A DNA stretch of 64,000 bases from Psychrobacter sp. JCM 18903 (GTDB lineage Bacteria; Pseudomonadota; Gammaproteobacteria; Pseudomonadales; Moraxellaceae), in NCBI RefSeq assembly GCF_000586475.1, contig NZ_BAWJ01000004.1, forward strand, positions 124,001-188,000, read 5' to 3'. Below, piece by piece: positions 53,216-64,000 of the stretch (position 1 is its first letter; each line of letters opens with the position of its first letter). Position numbers and translations under genes: made by a program. Under the pieces are notes generated by a model. It saw only the letters and a list, made by a program, of their open reading frames with translations, ran no database searches and was not told the DNA's origin.

Positions 53216-56104
53216 ATGACTATCTCTATCGCTTCATTGCACAATACTGAATTTGCCGTTGGTCAACGTTATTTATCTGATACGGAGTCCGAGCTGGGCT
53301 TGGGTGTGGTCATCGATGTAGATGACCGATGTGTGCACATTCTATTTCCACAAAGTGAAGAGACGCGCGTCTACGCCAAAAACTCCGCGCCATTATCACG
53401 CGTGGTGTTTAAAGTCGGCGATAGTATTTCTGATCAAGCGGGTAAGAGCTATACCGTAACCGCGGTCGAAGAAGTGATGGGTGTACTCAAATACAGTGTC
53501 GATGAGCATGAACGAGGCATTATGGAAACTCGTCTGGCTGCCAATATCACCTTGGCTAAGCCGCTTGAGCGTCTGTTGGCTGGTCGTATTGAGCGTGGTG
53601 ATTGGTATGAGCTGCGTCAAGATATCTTGCGTATGCAGTCGGCGCTAGCGGGTCATCCGCTGAAAGGCTTGATGGGTGCACGTGTCGATATCATTGAGCA
53701 TCAGCTCTATATCGCTCATGAAGTTGGCAAACGTATCGCGCCGCGTGTGTTGCTTGCTGACGAAGTTGGTTTGGGCAAAACCATCGAAGCAGGTTTGATT
53801 ATTCATCAACAGCTGTTAACAGGCAAAGCTGAGCGTGTACTGATTCTTGTACCAGATAGTTTGCAGTATCAATGGATGATTGAGCTGCGTCGTCGTTTTA
53901 ATCTAAATTTTGCCTTATTTGATTTGGTACGTGCAGCAGCCATTAAAGAGCACGATCCTGAGCAAAACGTCTTTGCCACTGAGCAATGTATCATTGCGGG
54001 TATGGATTTATTACTCGATCACCCTGATTTGTACGACCAAGCGATGGATGCAGGGTTTGATTTATTGGTGGTCGATGAGGCGCATCATCTGCATTGGGAT
54101 GAAGCGCAAGGCGGCAATGATAAATATGACTTGATTGCTGACTTTGCCGAAGAAACGCCAGGGGTCATGCTATTGACAGCAACGCCAGAGCAGCTTGGCG
54201 CACAAAGTCACTTTGCTCGTTTGCGTTTGCTTGATCCGGATCGTTTTGATGATTTGGATGAGTTTATCGATGGTCAAGAAGCCTTTGCTGAAACGGCTGC
54301 CGTCGCTGGTGTATTGATAGAAGATAAGCCATTAAGCGACAGTCAAATTGCCGCTTTAAGCAGCTTGTTAGACATCAGTCTTGATGAGTTGGCAACGATT
54401 AATGATGACGAAAAATTGCGCACTTATGCGCTTAATGAGCTATTAGATCGTCATGGTACAGGTCGTATTCTATTCCGTAATACCCGTGAAAGTGTGAAAG
54501 GGTTCTATGGTCGTAGCAGCCAGCCGTACCCATTGGCATTACCTGCCGCATGGAAAGACAGCTATCAAACCAATGGTAAGTTGCGTGAGCAGCTATGGGG
54601 CGAAGAAAACCAACCTGATGGCGGCTGGCTAGAAGATGACCCACGCGTGCCTTGGTTGATTGATATTTTGCGCGGCGAGCTTAAGCACAAAAAAGTGCTG
54701 TTGATTGCCCGTAGTGGCGCGACGGTTGAGAGCTTGGAGGCGGTATTACGCTTACATGCTGGTATTAAAACCGCTATCTTTACTGAGCAGATGACCTTAC
54801 TTGAGCGTGACCAAGCAGCAGCGTTCTTTGCTGATAGCGAAGGCGCACAGATATTGTTGTGCTCGGAGATTGGCTCGGAAGGTCGTAACTTCCAGTTTGC
54901 CAGCCAGCTGATATTGTGGGATTTGCCAGCCAATCCAGATACCTTAGAGCAGCGTATTGGTCGCCTAGATCGTATTGGACAAACGCAGCAAATTATGCTC
55001 CATGTGCCTTATGTACAAGGCACAGCACAAGAGCGACTGTATCATTGGTATCACGACGCGCTGAATATGTTTAATCAAATCTCTCCAACAGCGCAGAGCG
55101 TGCAAGAGCAGTATATTCAAGAGCTAAAGCCCATGCTTGAAGGCGCGGATACTGATGAGAACCGTGCGATACTACAAGATATCATCGAAGAAGCGAAACA
55201 GACGCGATTGGGGCTAGAGGCACAGCTACAAGCGGGTCGTGATCGCCTATTAGAATACAACTCGTGTCGCCCACGTGTTGCCAAACGTATCGCTGACGCC
55301 ATGCGCGATTTTGATGGTCATAATCTATTGCCGCAGTTTATTGAGCGCTTTTTTGCCTCAGCCAATATCGATCACAATATCCAGCGCGATGGCTCGTGGG
55401 TGATTGCTCCGATCGACAGCACTGAAATTAGTGATTATATCGATGGTCTGCCACTCGGTGACGAAGACGGCATGACGTTGACATTCGAGCGTGAGCAAGC
55501 ACTACAGCGTGAAGATATCGAATTTATCACTCACGAACATCCATTGATGCGCGCGATCTATGAGTTGGCGAGTACCAGCACCTTTGGTAATACCACGGTG
55601 GCGATGCTAAAAAGTTCCGCTGTACCACAAGGTATGGTGCTGCTCGAAGTGAATTTCCGCGTTGAAGCCATTGCGCCAAGGTTGCTCAATTTACCAGCGA
55701 CGCTGACCACGCAAAATATCCGCGTGTTTATCAGTGAGCAAGGCAGTGATTTGTCCTCGCGTATCAGTGCGGAGATGATTATGCCGCATATTGAACGTCT
55801 GGATAAAAACCGTGCTCGCCAAGTCATTAAAGTACGCGGTGATGTGATTGAGCAGCGTTATTATGAAGCGGAAGAGATTGCCCGTCAGCAGTTAGCGGAG
55901 ATTGGCGAACAAGCCAGTGCCCGTTTTAGCCAGCAGTGGTCACGTGAAATCAAGCGTCTAAAGCATCTACAAACGATTAATCCTAACGTACGTCCTGCCG
56001 AGATTGAACGCTTGGAGCAGCTAAAAGCCCAAGGTGAGCAAGCACTAGGGAGTCTGTTATTAGTCCCAGACTCTATCCGTGTGTTAGTGGCAGTGAAGCC
56101 ATAG
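53216..56104 (+). CDS. rapA: RNA polymerase-associated protein RapA (HepA)
   Basis: SWI/SNF-type ATPase that recycles RNA polymerase. The 962-residue product is close to the usual 960-970. The N-terminal Tudor-like part (VGQRYLSDTESELGLGVV) is followed by Walker A DEVGLGKTIEAG (Asp near 182), DEAHH box (Asp near 287), LLTATPEQLG, and the motif V/VI region GSEGRNFQFASQLILWDLP and RIGRLDRIGQTQ. It is intact, with no frameshift over nearly 2.9 kb, and followed by a terminator. Confidence 0.97.
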   Translation: MTISIASLHNTEFAVGQRYLSDTESELGLGVVIDVDDRCVHILFPQSEETRVYAKNSAPLSRVVFKVGDSISDQAGKSYTVTAVEEVMGVLKYSVDEHERGIMETRLAANITLAKPLERLLAGRIERGDWYELRQDILRMQSALAGHPLKGLMGARVDIIEHQLYIAHEVGKRIAPRVLLADEVGLGKTIEAGLIIHQQLLTGKAERVLILVPDSLQYQWMIELRRRFNLNFALFDLVRAAAIKEHDPEQNVFATEQCIIAGMDLLLDHPDLYDQAMDAGFDLLVVDEAHHLHWDEAQGGNDKYDLIADFAEETPGVMLLTATPEQLGAQSHFARLRLLDPDRFDDLDEFIDGQEAFAETAAVAGVLIEDKPLSDSQIAALSSLLDISLDELATINDDEKLRTYALNELLDRHGTGRILFRNTRESVKGFYGRSSQPYPLALPAAWKDSYQTNGKLREQLWGEENQPDGGWLEDDPRVPWLIDILRGELKHKKVLLIARSGATVESLEAVLRLHAGIKTAIFTEQMTLLERDQAAAFFADSEGAQILLCSEIGSEGRNFQFASQLILWDLPANPDTLEQRIGRLDRIGQTQQIMLHVPYVQGTAQERLYHWYHDALNMFNQISPTAQSVQEQYIQELKPMLEGADTDENRAILQDIIEEAKQTRLGLEAQLQAGRDRLLEYNSCRPRVAKRIADAMRDFDGHNLLPQFIERFFASANIDHNIQRDGSWVIAPIDSTEISDYIDGLPLGDEDGMTLTFEREQALQREDIEFITHEHPLMRAIYELASTSTFGNTTVAMLKSSAVPQGMVLLEVNFRVEAIAPRLLNLPATLTTQNIRVFISEQGSDLSSRISAEMIMPHIERLDKNRARQVIKVRGDVIEQRYYEAEEIARQQLAEIGEQASARFSQQWSREIKRLKHLQTINPNVRPAEIERLEQLKAQGEQALGSLLLVPDSIRVLVAVKP

Positions 56105-56597
56105 ATTCAAATGATCAAAAAACGAGATGTTTAATAGCATCTCGTTTTTTATGATTAATATTGTTTGTATTAGGCGCGCCCTAAGGCATGTTAAGCAAAA
56201 ATATCAACATGATATTGCCAAGTGAGCGTCGCTCTCTAGTCAAAGCCATCGATATTGGGTAAGATGTTTATCTTTTCGATTTACAGTCCGTTTGCTATAA
56301 AAGGGTGACCGCGTCTTGTGTGAAGTATCACCTATACCTTTGTACTCGATTGCTTTGTACTTCATCTAAGCTGAAACAACTATATAATAAATGCTGGTGA
56401 TAGCGCTGCTATGACCGTGTTTTTTGCGCTAAAATTTTCGTGTTAAATCTCTCTTGTGCATTTTCAGCAAGTGATTTCATATTATTTTACATTCAAATGC
56501 AAAGTGTCTTTTGTCTTTCGCGATATCATATCGATATCTTTAGGTGCGTATTTTCAGATGCTTAGCGTTTTTGATAAAAATAAGGAAACATATCGTC
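56105..56597. other. Spacer between rapA and tesB
   Basis: About 490 bases. It contains the rapA terminator and a near-palindromic TTAGGCGCGCCCTAA at 56170-56184. Otherwise it is AT-rich without a gene. The tesB site TAAGGAAAC lies near 56581. Confidence 0.6.
56117..56150 (+). terminator. Intrinsic terminator after rapA
   Basis: AAAAAACGAGATG and CATCTCGTTTTTT form a stem around a TTTAATAG loop, 13 bases after the stop, with T run. Confidence 0.85.
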
Positions 56598-57500
56598 ATG
56601 TCCGATTATTCGCAATTGATTGATGAGCTGCTAGCTACCGTAGCGCTTATTGAAGTGACCCCCGATGTCTTTGAGGGTAAGAGCCATGACTATGTTGGCA
56701 GTCGTATTTTTGGTGGACAAGTGCTCGCCCAAGCCATCATGGCGGCGGCGCATACACTGGATAAAGACAAACCTTGTCATTCACTGCACGGCTATTTTTT
56801 GCGCGGTGGTGATATCACGCAGCCAGTGATTTATCAGGTACGCCGCTTGCGTGACGGTCGTAGTCTGTCTGCGCGTGAAGTGACGGCGATTCAGTATAAA
56901 GAAGTGCGTGGTAAAGCGCCCATTGAGCAAGTAATATTTTCAATGATAGCCTCGTTTTCACCGATGGAAGAGGGTTTAGAGTATCAAGAAGACATGCCTG
57001 TCTATCCGCCACCAGAGGATTTACTGGCTGAGCAAGATTTAAAAGAAGAGTATGTCGGAAAAGTCCCAGACGCGCTCAAAGCTCGCTTTATGCGGCGTCG
57101 CCATGTTGAAATTAAACCCGTTAAACCGCGTGATCCGATTCATCCAGAGCCAATGAAACCGAAGCAGGCGAACTGGTTGCGTATCCGCGAATTGGGCAAT
57201 CAACCTGTTGCGATTCAACAAGCGCTATTGGCATTTTCGTCCGATTTTTATCTGGTTGGTACAGGGCTGATGTCACATGGTGTTAGCTTTATGACCAGCG
57301 GCTTGCAAGCGGCTAGTATTGACCACTCGATGCATTTCCATCGTAATTTTGATCTAAACGGTTGGATGCTATACGACATGTGGAGTGATACCACGTCTAA
57401 TGCCAAAGGCTTAAACCATGGGCAGTTTTGGCAAGACGGTAAGCTGGTTGCTACGGTACAGCAAGAAGGTTTGATGCGTTTGCGAGTGCCTAAGTCTTAA
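56598..57500 (+). CDS. tesB: Acyl-CoA thioesterase II
   Basis: Hydrolyses medium- and long-chain acyl-CoA to free fatty acid. From the ATG at 56598 (TAAGGAAAC site upstream) the product is 300 residues. It is a double hotdog: the first half has GSRIFGGQVLAQAIMAA and HSLHGYFLRGGD, and the second half SIDHSMHFHRNFDLNGWMLYD with the catalytic Asp. An upstream frame to 56544 lacks similarity. It is intact and followed by a terminator shared with the convergent mutY. Confidence 0.94.
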   Translation: MSDYSQLIDELLATVALIEVTPDVFEGKSHDYVGSRIFGGQVLAQAIMAAAHTLDKDKPCHSLHGYFLRGGDITQPVIYQVRRLRDGRSLSAREVTAIQYKEVRGKAPIEQVIFSMIASFSPMEEGLEYQEDMPVYPPPEDLLAEQDLKEEYVGKVPDALKARFMRRRHVEIKPVKPRDPIHPEPMKPKQANWLRIRELGNQPVAIQQALLAFSSDFYLVGTGLMSHGVSFMTSGLQAASIDHSMHFHRNFDLNGWMLYDMWSDTTSNAKGLNHGQFWQDGKLVATVQQEGLMRLRVPKS

Positions 57501-57520
57501 GCTTCTAGTATTTCATAAAT

Positions 57521-57560
57521 AAAAAAAGCGACTCAGAATATATTGTGAGTCGCTTTTTTT
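57521..57560. terminator. Bidirectional terminator between tesB and mutY
   Basis: AAAAAAAGCGACTCA and TGAGTCGCTTTTTTT pair around GAATATATTG, with runs on both sides and converging genes. Confidence 0.85.
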
Positions 57561-57576
57561 ATGAATTTTATTTATT

Positions 57577-58871
57577 CTACTCTTCATCTTCTAAAATCTT
57601 AACCATCGCTCGTGGCAATCCAAGTGTTGCCTGAGCAGCATTAGCGTTTAACCAATGAATATTAATCTCTGCTGCTTGTAATGCTTTGGTTAAATCAGCC
57701 ACTTGCTCATTATTTAAAGTCAATGATTGCGGCGTCAAATACCAATGAAAATGAGTTAGCGAATGCTTAATTGGTGCATTGTCTAATAAAGTTTTACTGA
57801 CTGCTTTTGCAACCAATTTGTTCTTAACCAGCCACTCGTTAATAATTTGCTCGGCAGTGGTAAATTCTGCTTCGTATACTTTTTCATTACTGGTCACTTT
57901 TAATGATGTATCGTCAATTTCAGTCGTTTTTTCTGCAGCAGTTTTAGTATTCATTTTGCCTGCGATTTTTTCTACAAACTGTAAAGGTAAACTCCACAGT
58001 CCGCCCCAAATGCCATTGTCAGGACGTTGTAGCCACAGTATTTTGCCATCAATATCTTCAATCAATAAGGCATTGCTAAACTTGCTGGGTTTGGGCTGCT
58101 TTTTTGCTTTGGCTGGATAATCCGTTTCGCGTCCTTGCTCGTGGGCTAGGCAGTCCTCTTGAAGGGGACATAATAGGCAGGCAGGTTTGCTACGCGTGCA
58201 TAACGTCGCGCCCATATCCATCATCGCTTGTGCGAATAACCCTGAATTCTCTATTGGGGTCAAACGCTCTGCCAATGCCCACAGCTCTTTGGTCGTGGCA
58301 GATTTGGTAATATCACCATCGATAGCCGCCCAACGCGTGAGGACGCGTTTGACATTGCCATCACAGATGACGCCATAACGATGCAGTCCCATCGCCATAA
58401 TCGCGCCAGCGGTCGATGGCCCGACGCCAGATATGGCTTCCCACCCTGCTAGCGTCTGCGGAAAGTCGCCCGTCTCATCAATGACTTCGACCAGTTGTTT
58501 CGCGCCTTTATGCAAATTTCGTGCACGCGCATAGTAGCCAAGCCCCGCCCAATGTTCCGCAACCTTATCCCATTCTGCGGCTGCTAAATCTTGTACCGTT
58601 GGAAACGATGCCATAAAACGGGCAAAATAGGGCAGCACCGTCGTTACTTGCGTTTGCTGTAGCATAACTTCGGATAGCCAAACGATATAAGGATTGGGCG
58701 CGTCGGTTTGGTGCTGTTGCAAGGTAGGTCATGGCGACCGTTTTTGGCGAACCAATCGAGTAGGCGCGGGGCGAACGAATCGAGAGAAGTAGAGTATTGA
58801 GTAAAAGTGTTTTCTATCGTTGTGAGGTTTGCAGTGGGGGTAAGCTGAGTCATATCATCAATTTTTGGCAT
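57577..58871 (-). CDS. mutY: A/G-specific adenine glycosylase (frameshifted near 5' end)
   Basis: Removes adenine mispaired with 8-oxoguanine. Restored length is 431 residues. It contains LSEVMLQQTQVTTVLPYF (catalytic Glu), the helix-hairpin-helix ISGVGPSTAGAI, VICDGNVKRVL (catalytic Asp), the iron-sulfur loop with Cys spacing 6-2-5 (CTRSKPACLLCPLQEDC) and a C-terminal MutT-like 8-oxoG domain (FHWYLTPQ). One base is missing near 58720 (TTGCAAC for TTGGCAAC), so the long frame begins only at 58722. The start is either ATG 58871 or the Met at 58853. The N-terminal 25 residues are not conserved. Confidence 0.92.
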
Positions 58872-59244
58872 ATTAGTGTATGAATTATAACCGATTTTTG
58901 AGAGAAGTGAGTTGATATCGCTGTTGTGCGCTGTTTGAGATTACCACGATGTAAGCGTCTTTTGAGTGTGAGTGTTAAAAAATAGAGTATGTAACAGAAA
59001 ACTTAATGTAGAGTTGCAAATTTATAAAGTAAATCTTACAAAATTAAGTAAATTTTGTAGATAAATTAACTTATCATTGTTGTGCTTTTTGCAAGATTAT
59101 GACTCTTATTCTCGCTAGGGTCGCAAGAGTACCTTTGAGTTAACGATAACTCATTGTCTGGTTTCATCAAATACGCTTATTAAAGCTCACCAAGCATCAT
59201 TTCAAACAAACGCTCATATGTATGAGTAATATTTAGGACTCTTT
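58872..59244. other. Spacer between mutY and the GlcG-like gene
   Basis: This divergent gap of about 370 bases holds AT-rich DNA and probable promoters only. No gene or strong structure is visible. Confidence 0.6.
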
Positions 59245-59759
59245 ATGAAGTTAATGTCGAACTACTTATCTAAAGCAATATTGGCGCTAGCAGTCATTGG
59301 CTGTTCAGCCAACGTTTTGGCCGCCAAACCAAATCTAGTATTACAACAACCCAATGTTTCTTTAGAGTTGGCCAATGAATTAATCGATGCCACCATGGCA
59401 GCCTGTCACGCAGAGGCAAATCTGCCGTTGTCGCAGTTGTTGATCGTGCTGGTAATTTAATCGCGCTACAGCGCGATGATAACGTTGGTCCGCACAATAC
59501 TGATGCTGCTGTTCGCAAGGCATTTACGGCATTATCTACCAAAACGCCTTCACGCACTTTGGCGGATAATGCTCGCGCTAATCCAGACTCAAATAACTTG
59601 AATACGGTAAATGATTTACTGCTGATCGGCGGTGGTGTGCCATTAAAGTTTGGCAATGATGTGATCGGCGCTATTGCAGCGGGCGGCGCAGGCGGTGCAG
59701 TACAAGATGAAGCTTGTGCGTTGAAAGCTATCGAAAAAGTTATGCCTAAACAGAAGTAG
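59245..59759 (+). CDS. Exported GlcG/HbpS-like protein (frameshifted)
   Basis: Restored length is 171 residues. The N-terminus is a signal peptide (residues 1-25, cleaved after VLA) or possibly a lipoprotein signal (VIGC near 17-20). The rest is the GlcG/HbpS domain (PF03928): VVDRAGNLIALQRDDN, RKAFTALSTKTPSR and the Gly-rich GAIAAGGAGGAVQDEACA. HbpS-type proteins bind haem; GlcG is unassigned. One G is missing near 59414 (GAGGCAAA for GAGGGCAAA); fragments end at 59460 and resume at about 59559. A terminator follows. Confidence 0.83.
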
Positions 59760-59831
59760 TTGATGGCTCAGATATCGCTAAATTATTTAGATATCATTGA
59801 AAAACTTAGATATCTCGCTAGCAGTAGACAT

Positions 59832-59857
59832 AAAAAAGCCCTTAGGGGCTTTTTTTG
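59832..59857 (+). terminator. Intrinsic terminator after the GlcG-like gene
   Basis: AAAAAAGCCC and GGGGCTTTTTTT pair around a TTA loop with a strong T run, about 75 bases after the stop. Confidence 0.85.
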
Positions 59858-59914
59858 CATGAGCTCTAAAATGATTTTAGGCAGCTAACATTATAGACAC
59901 AAAGGGTTATCGAT

Positions 59915-60871
59915 TTACTTCCGATTCTTTCGCGTTTTCAAACGACGTAAGCGCTTTTCTTCTTCTTTAGCGATTCTTTTTTCTTCTGCTGCTAAGCGTT
60001 GCTCGGCGACGACGAGTTCTTCAGCTTCAGACATGGCTGGCGTCTCAAGCGTAATACGCCCAAGCTTAGCGCTACGTAACTCGTTGATCAAAATCTCAGA
60101 CATGCGGTAGGTATCGACTTGATTGCCCGAACGTACACAGCCGCGATTGCGTCCAGCGACTTCAAAAAACTCCCAATCAGTCTTTGGTAGCGCTTCAATT
60201 TTGTAGCGGGTTTTTAGCAGCTCAGGATAGGCTTGCATCAAGTATTCAGCGGTATAGCTGGCAACATCAGCGAAGTCAAAAGCCGTATCACGAATACCAC
60301 CCGTCGCTGCCAGACGATAGCCAGAGTTTTCGTTTTCGACTTTTGGCCACAGCATACCGGGCGTGTCATAAAGCATGATGTCATCATCAAGTTTAATCAA
60401 CTGCTGCGACTTAGTAACTGCTGGCTCATCGCCAGTTCTTGCTACGGCGCGTCCAGCCAAGGTATTAATCAACGTCGATTTACCGACGTTTGGTATGCCC
60501 ATAATCATGGCTTTGATTTGGCGACCCGTACCCACTTTATTGGGCACCAGTTGTTTACAGATGGCGATGATACGTTTGACATCATTGGCTTTATCAGTAT
60601 CGCAAGCAATGGCTTTCACACCGCTTTGCTGCTCAAGATAGTCCATCCACGCTTGGGTCAATTCAGGATCAGCAAGGTCAGCTTTGTTCAGGATTTTGAT
60701 GACGGGTTTTTCGCCGCGCAATGCCGCGACCATTGGGTTTTCACTACTATATGGGATACGCGCATCGATCACCTCGATGACCAAATCCATCTGCGGCATG
60801 ATTTCTTTGATTTCGTTACGGGCTTTGTTCATGTGCCCAGGGAACCACTGAATACTTGCTCTCTTATCCAT
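59915..60871 (-). CDS. ylqF: Ribosome biogenesis GTPase YlqF/RbgA
   Basis: Circularly permuted GTPase involved in late 50S assembly. The 318-residue product is intact. G-motif order is permuted as expected: G4 NKAD at 62-65, then G1 GIPNVGKS at about 125-132, then G3 DTPG at 169-172. The N-terminus is IQWFPGHMNKA, the family hallmark. The C-terminal 40 residues are extremely Lys/Arg/Glu-rich (KRIAKEEEKRLRRLKTRKNRK), longer than in many relatives, and could bind rRNA. Confidence 0.93.
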   Translation of the reverse strand: MDKRASIQWFPGHMNKARNEIKEIMPQMDLVIEVIDARIPYSSENPMVAALRGEKPVIKILNKADLADPELTQAWMDYLEQQSGVKAIACDTDKANDVKRIIAICKQLVPNKVGTGRQIKAMIMGIPNVGKSTLINTLAGRAVARTGDEPAVTKSQQLIKLDDDIMLYDTPGMLWPKVENENSGYRLAATGGIRDTAFDFADVASYTAEYLMQAYPELLKTRYKIEALPKTDWEFFEVAGRNRGCVRSGNQVDTYRMSEILINELRSAKLGRITLETPAMSEAEELVVAEQRLAAEEKRIAKEEEKRLRRLKTRKNRK

Positions 60872-61007
60872 CTGCTTTCATAACCTTTTATAAAAAATGC
60901 GCAAAGTAAGACGATCGTCATTTACTTTTCATGGTGTCCAGTTTACTACAGAACCACCTTGCTCACGCTACAATTTCGCCCAACCAGATGCGCGGTTATT
61001 CTTGAGC

Positions 61008-64000
61008 TTAATTTTCTATTTCATCGCGGGCAGGAGGTAACGGTGCAAGATAACCAATTAATAGTATTAAACTGCCTGCGCCAAGGAAAGATATCACCCG
61101 CCAAATCGCTTCGGTCTGTGACAAATCAACTATTACCAGTTTAATTACGACGACGCCTAACAGCCCAATCCCCATAAACCAAAGCGTCCGCTGCCAATAG
61201 CGACTGGCGACGATGGTGGCGACTAAAGCTAAGAGTGTCCATAAAATGGTCAACCCTGTCTGCACTTGCTCGCTATTCCATGCGCCGCCCTGAGCGCTGT
61301 CCCACAACGGTGTACCGATAAAGGCATGTAGCGTTCTGACCAACATACTGGATATCAGCCAAAAGCTAATAAGTCCCAACATAACCAATAAATAATCGGC
61401 GGTAAATATACGCTTAGTTTGGGGAGCTGCACTTGATTCGATAAGACTCTCATCGCGGCGATGTTGGCTCATATAATATAGACTAAAACCAACCAATAGC
61501 GTCAGCAATGAGGTAATGTCGTATAAATTCAGTAGTGGGAAGTAGGACAGTCCCCAAATTACACCATCATATGACCAGTTGGTCATGATGACCCAACTTA
61601 AAGCAATGGGCGCAAAGATAGCCGCGCAGCTCAATAGCGCTTGTTGCCAATCAAACCAGTACAGTGGGCTTTGCTTGAATGCCTTGTTTGTACGCGTATT
61701 TTGCTTACGATAGCTGGCATAACGATGACAGCACCATAATCCAGCCAATATTAAAATGGCTGGCATCAAGACAGCCATTACGCCAGCGGACTCTGCGAGT
61801 CCATAGTGGGCGGCGGCAGCATGATTAGAGTGCTAGCTCCCAGCCAGCTTGCGCCATCGTAGCGTGACAACTCGGAATGGTCGTACCACGTCTTTAACCA
61901 CGATTGTCCGATAACCAACCAACCAATGATTAGACCAGTCAATAGTAGCCAATCTGCTGTCTGCCATGCTAAATTCAACTCGAATTTTTGCGGTAACTGT
62001 AGGACAAGTATAAGATAAAAGACGATCGATAAGCCGTGGCTAAGTTGTCTGATTTCTATCCACGAGTGATAACGATTGATTGTCCAATAAATGGCAAGGC
62101 TGACCAGTGCTGCGAGTGCAATCATGGTCGTCGTTGCCAGTGTCCAACTGGCAAACCACTGGTTAAAATCAAGCAGCAGCACTTGTAGTAGCCACGCTAT
62201 AGCCGTAAAGGTCAAAAACCTTATGAGTATAGGACTGTGCCAAACAAGATTAAACACGGTGCTTTGGTGATTGACTGAGGTTAGCCATTGCTGGGCGGCA
62301 TGAGTGCTAATACCTAATGCGTTGGCATAGGTTGCTATCGCATCTGGCGTGGTGTTTTGCTCTTGAGAATATGTTGAATGATTATCTAAGCTACTATTTA
62401 AGTGGTTATCAAAGCTGTCGCTGCTATCGTTCAACGTAGTTGGCGAGTTGCTGACGCGTAAGATAAACATCGTTGCTAGATAGCTGATAGCCGAAATGGT
62501 TAAGGCCAATGTCGGATAATCCTGAATGGCGAAGACCACTTTTACCATCAGCATACCTATACTGATTAGTTGCAATAACAAAGCAAATAGCACTGACCAT
62601 GCGCGTAGTGAGCGCCGTCCAAACCAGACCAGCGCCAGTCCTTGTACTGACCAGCCAAAGGCAATCCATTCAGCATCTAATGCCAAAGGGATTACCAACG
62701 CCAAAAAGCCAAACCCTAATGCCAACATGCCCTCGGTGATTAAGGCATAACGTTGGCTACGCTGCACAAACAACCAGCCGAGTCCTAAATAAACAGTGGC
62801 TAAAATAGCACTAGCGATGGTTAAAGCGTTAGGAATGTCATCTAATAATGCCGCAAATAAACCAAAGGCTAATATCGGCACTGAAAACAGTAAGCCAGTA
62901 TCAATAGGAAATACATAGCTATTATTTCTTGCGTGAACGCTATCTAAATGCTTTACGTTATCTGTCTGGATGATGTCTATTTCATTAAGGGTATTGTAGG
63001 CAATGATTTGTTGGGCGTAGCGAATGACGACAAACAGATATAGCAATAAGTGTAAGGTGACCAGCAAGACTAAAGACCAGCGCTGCGCCTCAATGACCGT
63101 GCTCAAATTCTCACTGATGCCCCAGTAGTACGCCAACCCAAAGGTCACAGTGACACCGAATAAATTCAGTATTTTCCATGGGCGGTAATGCGCAATAATC
63201 GCAATCGTCACGTTCAATAGTAGATAGTAACTAAACAATACCACCAAACTGCCCGTGTCTTCACTGGTCAAAATAGGCGCAAAAAACCCACCCGATAATG
63301 CCAACAACGCCAGTGGAAAGGCATTTTGACGTACGGCGAGTGCAATGGTAATCGCAGATAATAGCCCAAGCCCGATAAAGCTCGGTAAGTTAGGCAGAAC
63401 TTGGTAAACGCTATAGGCAAAAAAGATCGTTAAATACGCAATCGCTAAGCCTGCGCCTTGTAGGGTGATGCCATAAGCAAAGCGATTTTTTGCCAATTTT
63501 AGACCTAATGCTGCCAGACCTAAACCGAGGATGCCAATCGCTAAAAGCTTGGACGCTATCGACACTTCGATATAGTCGCTTAACAAGCGAAGTAGTAGCA
63601 CCACACCGATAAGTAAGACGATCACGCCAACACGCACGACTAGATTGCCGCCAAAAAACCAGTTTTTGATGGAGTGAATGAGTGAAGTGACGATAGGCAG
63701 TGAGCGCTCATCCGGCTCTATGGGCGATGGTTTTTTTGGAGAAGGGGCTGGTTTCGGGTGAATCGTAGCAGTAGATAAAGGAGGTGCTGATTCAAATAGC
63801 TCCTCGATAATAGGTTGGGGCGAGTGAGTCTCAGCTAGCCTTTGAGTCATTGGTTCAGTATGAACGTCTACGTCATTATCGGCGTTATTATTCATAGAGC
63901 TGACACGGTGTTGCTGCGCTTGTAACTCATCTTGCAGTTGCGTGATGTCTCGTTGAAGCTGATCAACGCGTCGCTTTAGTTTATTGTAAAAAACGATAAT
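61008..64000 (-). CDS. DUF2339 multi-span membrane protein (frameshifted, runs off the right edge)
   Basis: Runs from 61008 beyond the window end; about 997 residues are visible. From the edge it starts with a coiled-coil segment (RRVDQLQRDITQLQDELQAQQ), a Pro-rich linker, then some 25 hydrophobic segments, matching DUF2339 proteins of unknown function. Reading frame remains open from the ATG at 63895 to base 64000, so that Met is not the true start. One G is missing near 61820 (ATGCTGCC for ATGGCTGCC), which otherwise creates separate frames 61778-63895 and 61008-61778. I cannot assign a biological role. Confidence 0.8.

Noticed and set aside
56170..56184. Near-palindrome TTAGGCGCGCCCTAA as a transposon scar
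   Set aside because: Only one short site with no second end or target duplication; chance is a sufficient explanation.
60233..60883. 216-codon plus-strand frame opposite ylqF
   Set aside because: Antisense shadow of a conserved gene; no similarity or ribosome site.

Overview
The window is a stretch of chromosome from a gammaproteobacterium of the family Moraxellaceae, most like Psychrobacter. This rests on protein relatedness recalled from memory (a BfmR/BfmS pair like that of Acinetobacter, a DUF3360 permease, a fused HisIE, an acidic lipoprotein), on gene order (rpsP-rimM-trmD-rplS, rpmI-rplT-pheS-pheT-ihfA, lgt-thyA-folA) and on moderate GC with AT-rich spacers. No prophage, plasmid, CRISPR, rRNA or tRNA gene is visible. 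Most of the content is housekeeping.

Layout. 1-5.9 kb: ATP synthase genes atpF-H-A-G-D-C, cut at the left edge. 6.5-11.2 kb: the BfmR/BfmS two-component system, a small membrane protein and a divergently placed EnvZ-like kinase without an adjacent regulator. 11.7-14.1 kb: rpsP-rimM-trmD-rplS. 14.4-19 kb: a hotdog thioesterase, a DUF3360 permease and uvrC. 19-21.9 kb, minus strand: lgt, thyA, folA and a TonB-domain lipoprotein. 22-30.7 kb: a secreted DUF4139 protein, a TANGO2/NRDE protein, a zinc alcohol dehydrogenase, rppH, an OsmC protein, a MAPEG protein, dusC and a UvrD-like helicase. 31-34.4 kb: tatA-tatB-tatC, hisIE and a thioesterase. 34.7-40.2 kb: a MITE-like element, then rpmI-rplT-pheS-pheT-ihfA. 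40.4-46.4 kb: envelope lipoproteins, a YpfJ-type metallopeptidase, rho, trxA and an RluA-type pseudouridine synthase. 46.4-52.6 kb: a Baeyer-Villiger-like flavin monooxygenase, a D-2-hydroxyacid dehydrogenase, and a sensor kinase paired with a two-receiver regulator that has no output domain. 53-64 kb: rapA, tesB, mutY, a GlcG/HbpS protein, a YlqF/RbgA GTPase and a DUF2339 membrane protein that runs off the right edge.

The dominant oddity is that at least 22 genes, several normally essential (rho, trmD, lgt, folA, atpH, tatC), are broken by about 29 single-base frameshifts. Nearly all are losses of one base. Restoring one base at each site gives full-length conserved proteins whose lengths divide by three. 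More than half are losses of a G from a GGC context on one strand or the other. I read these as sequencing or consensus errors, not biology, and annotate each gene across its full span.

Other notable items are two separate intergenic arrays of four 15-nt imperfect repeats, both beside two-component genes; a 175-bp MITE-like element just upstream of the rpmI promoter with two degenerate relatives nearby; and two strong hairpins between atpA and atpG. I did not find a convincing undescribed multi-gene system. The kinase/double-receiver pair at 49.2-52.6 kb is the best candidate for new signalling biology.
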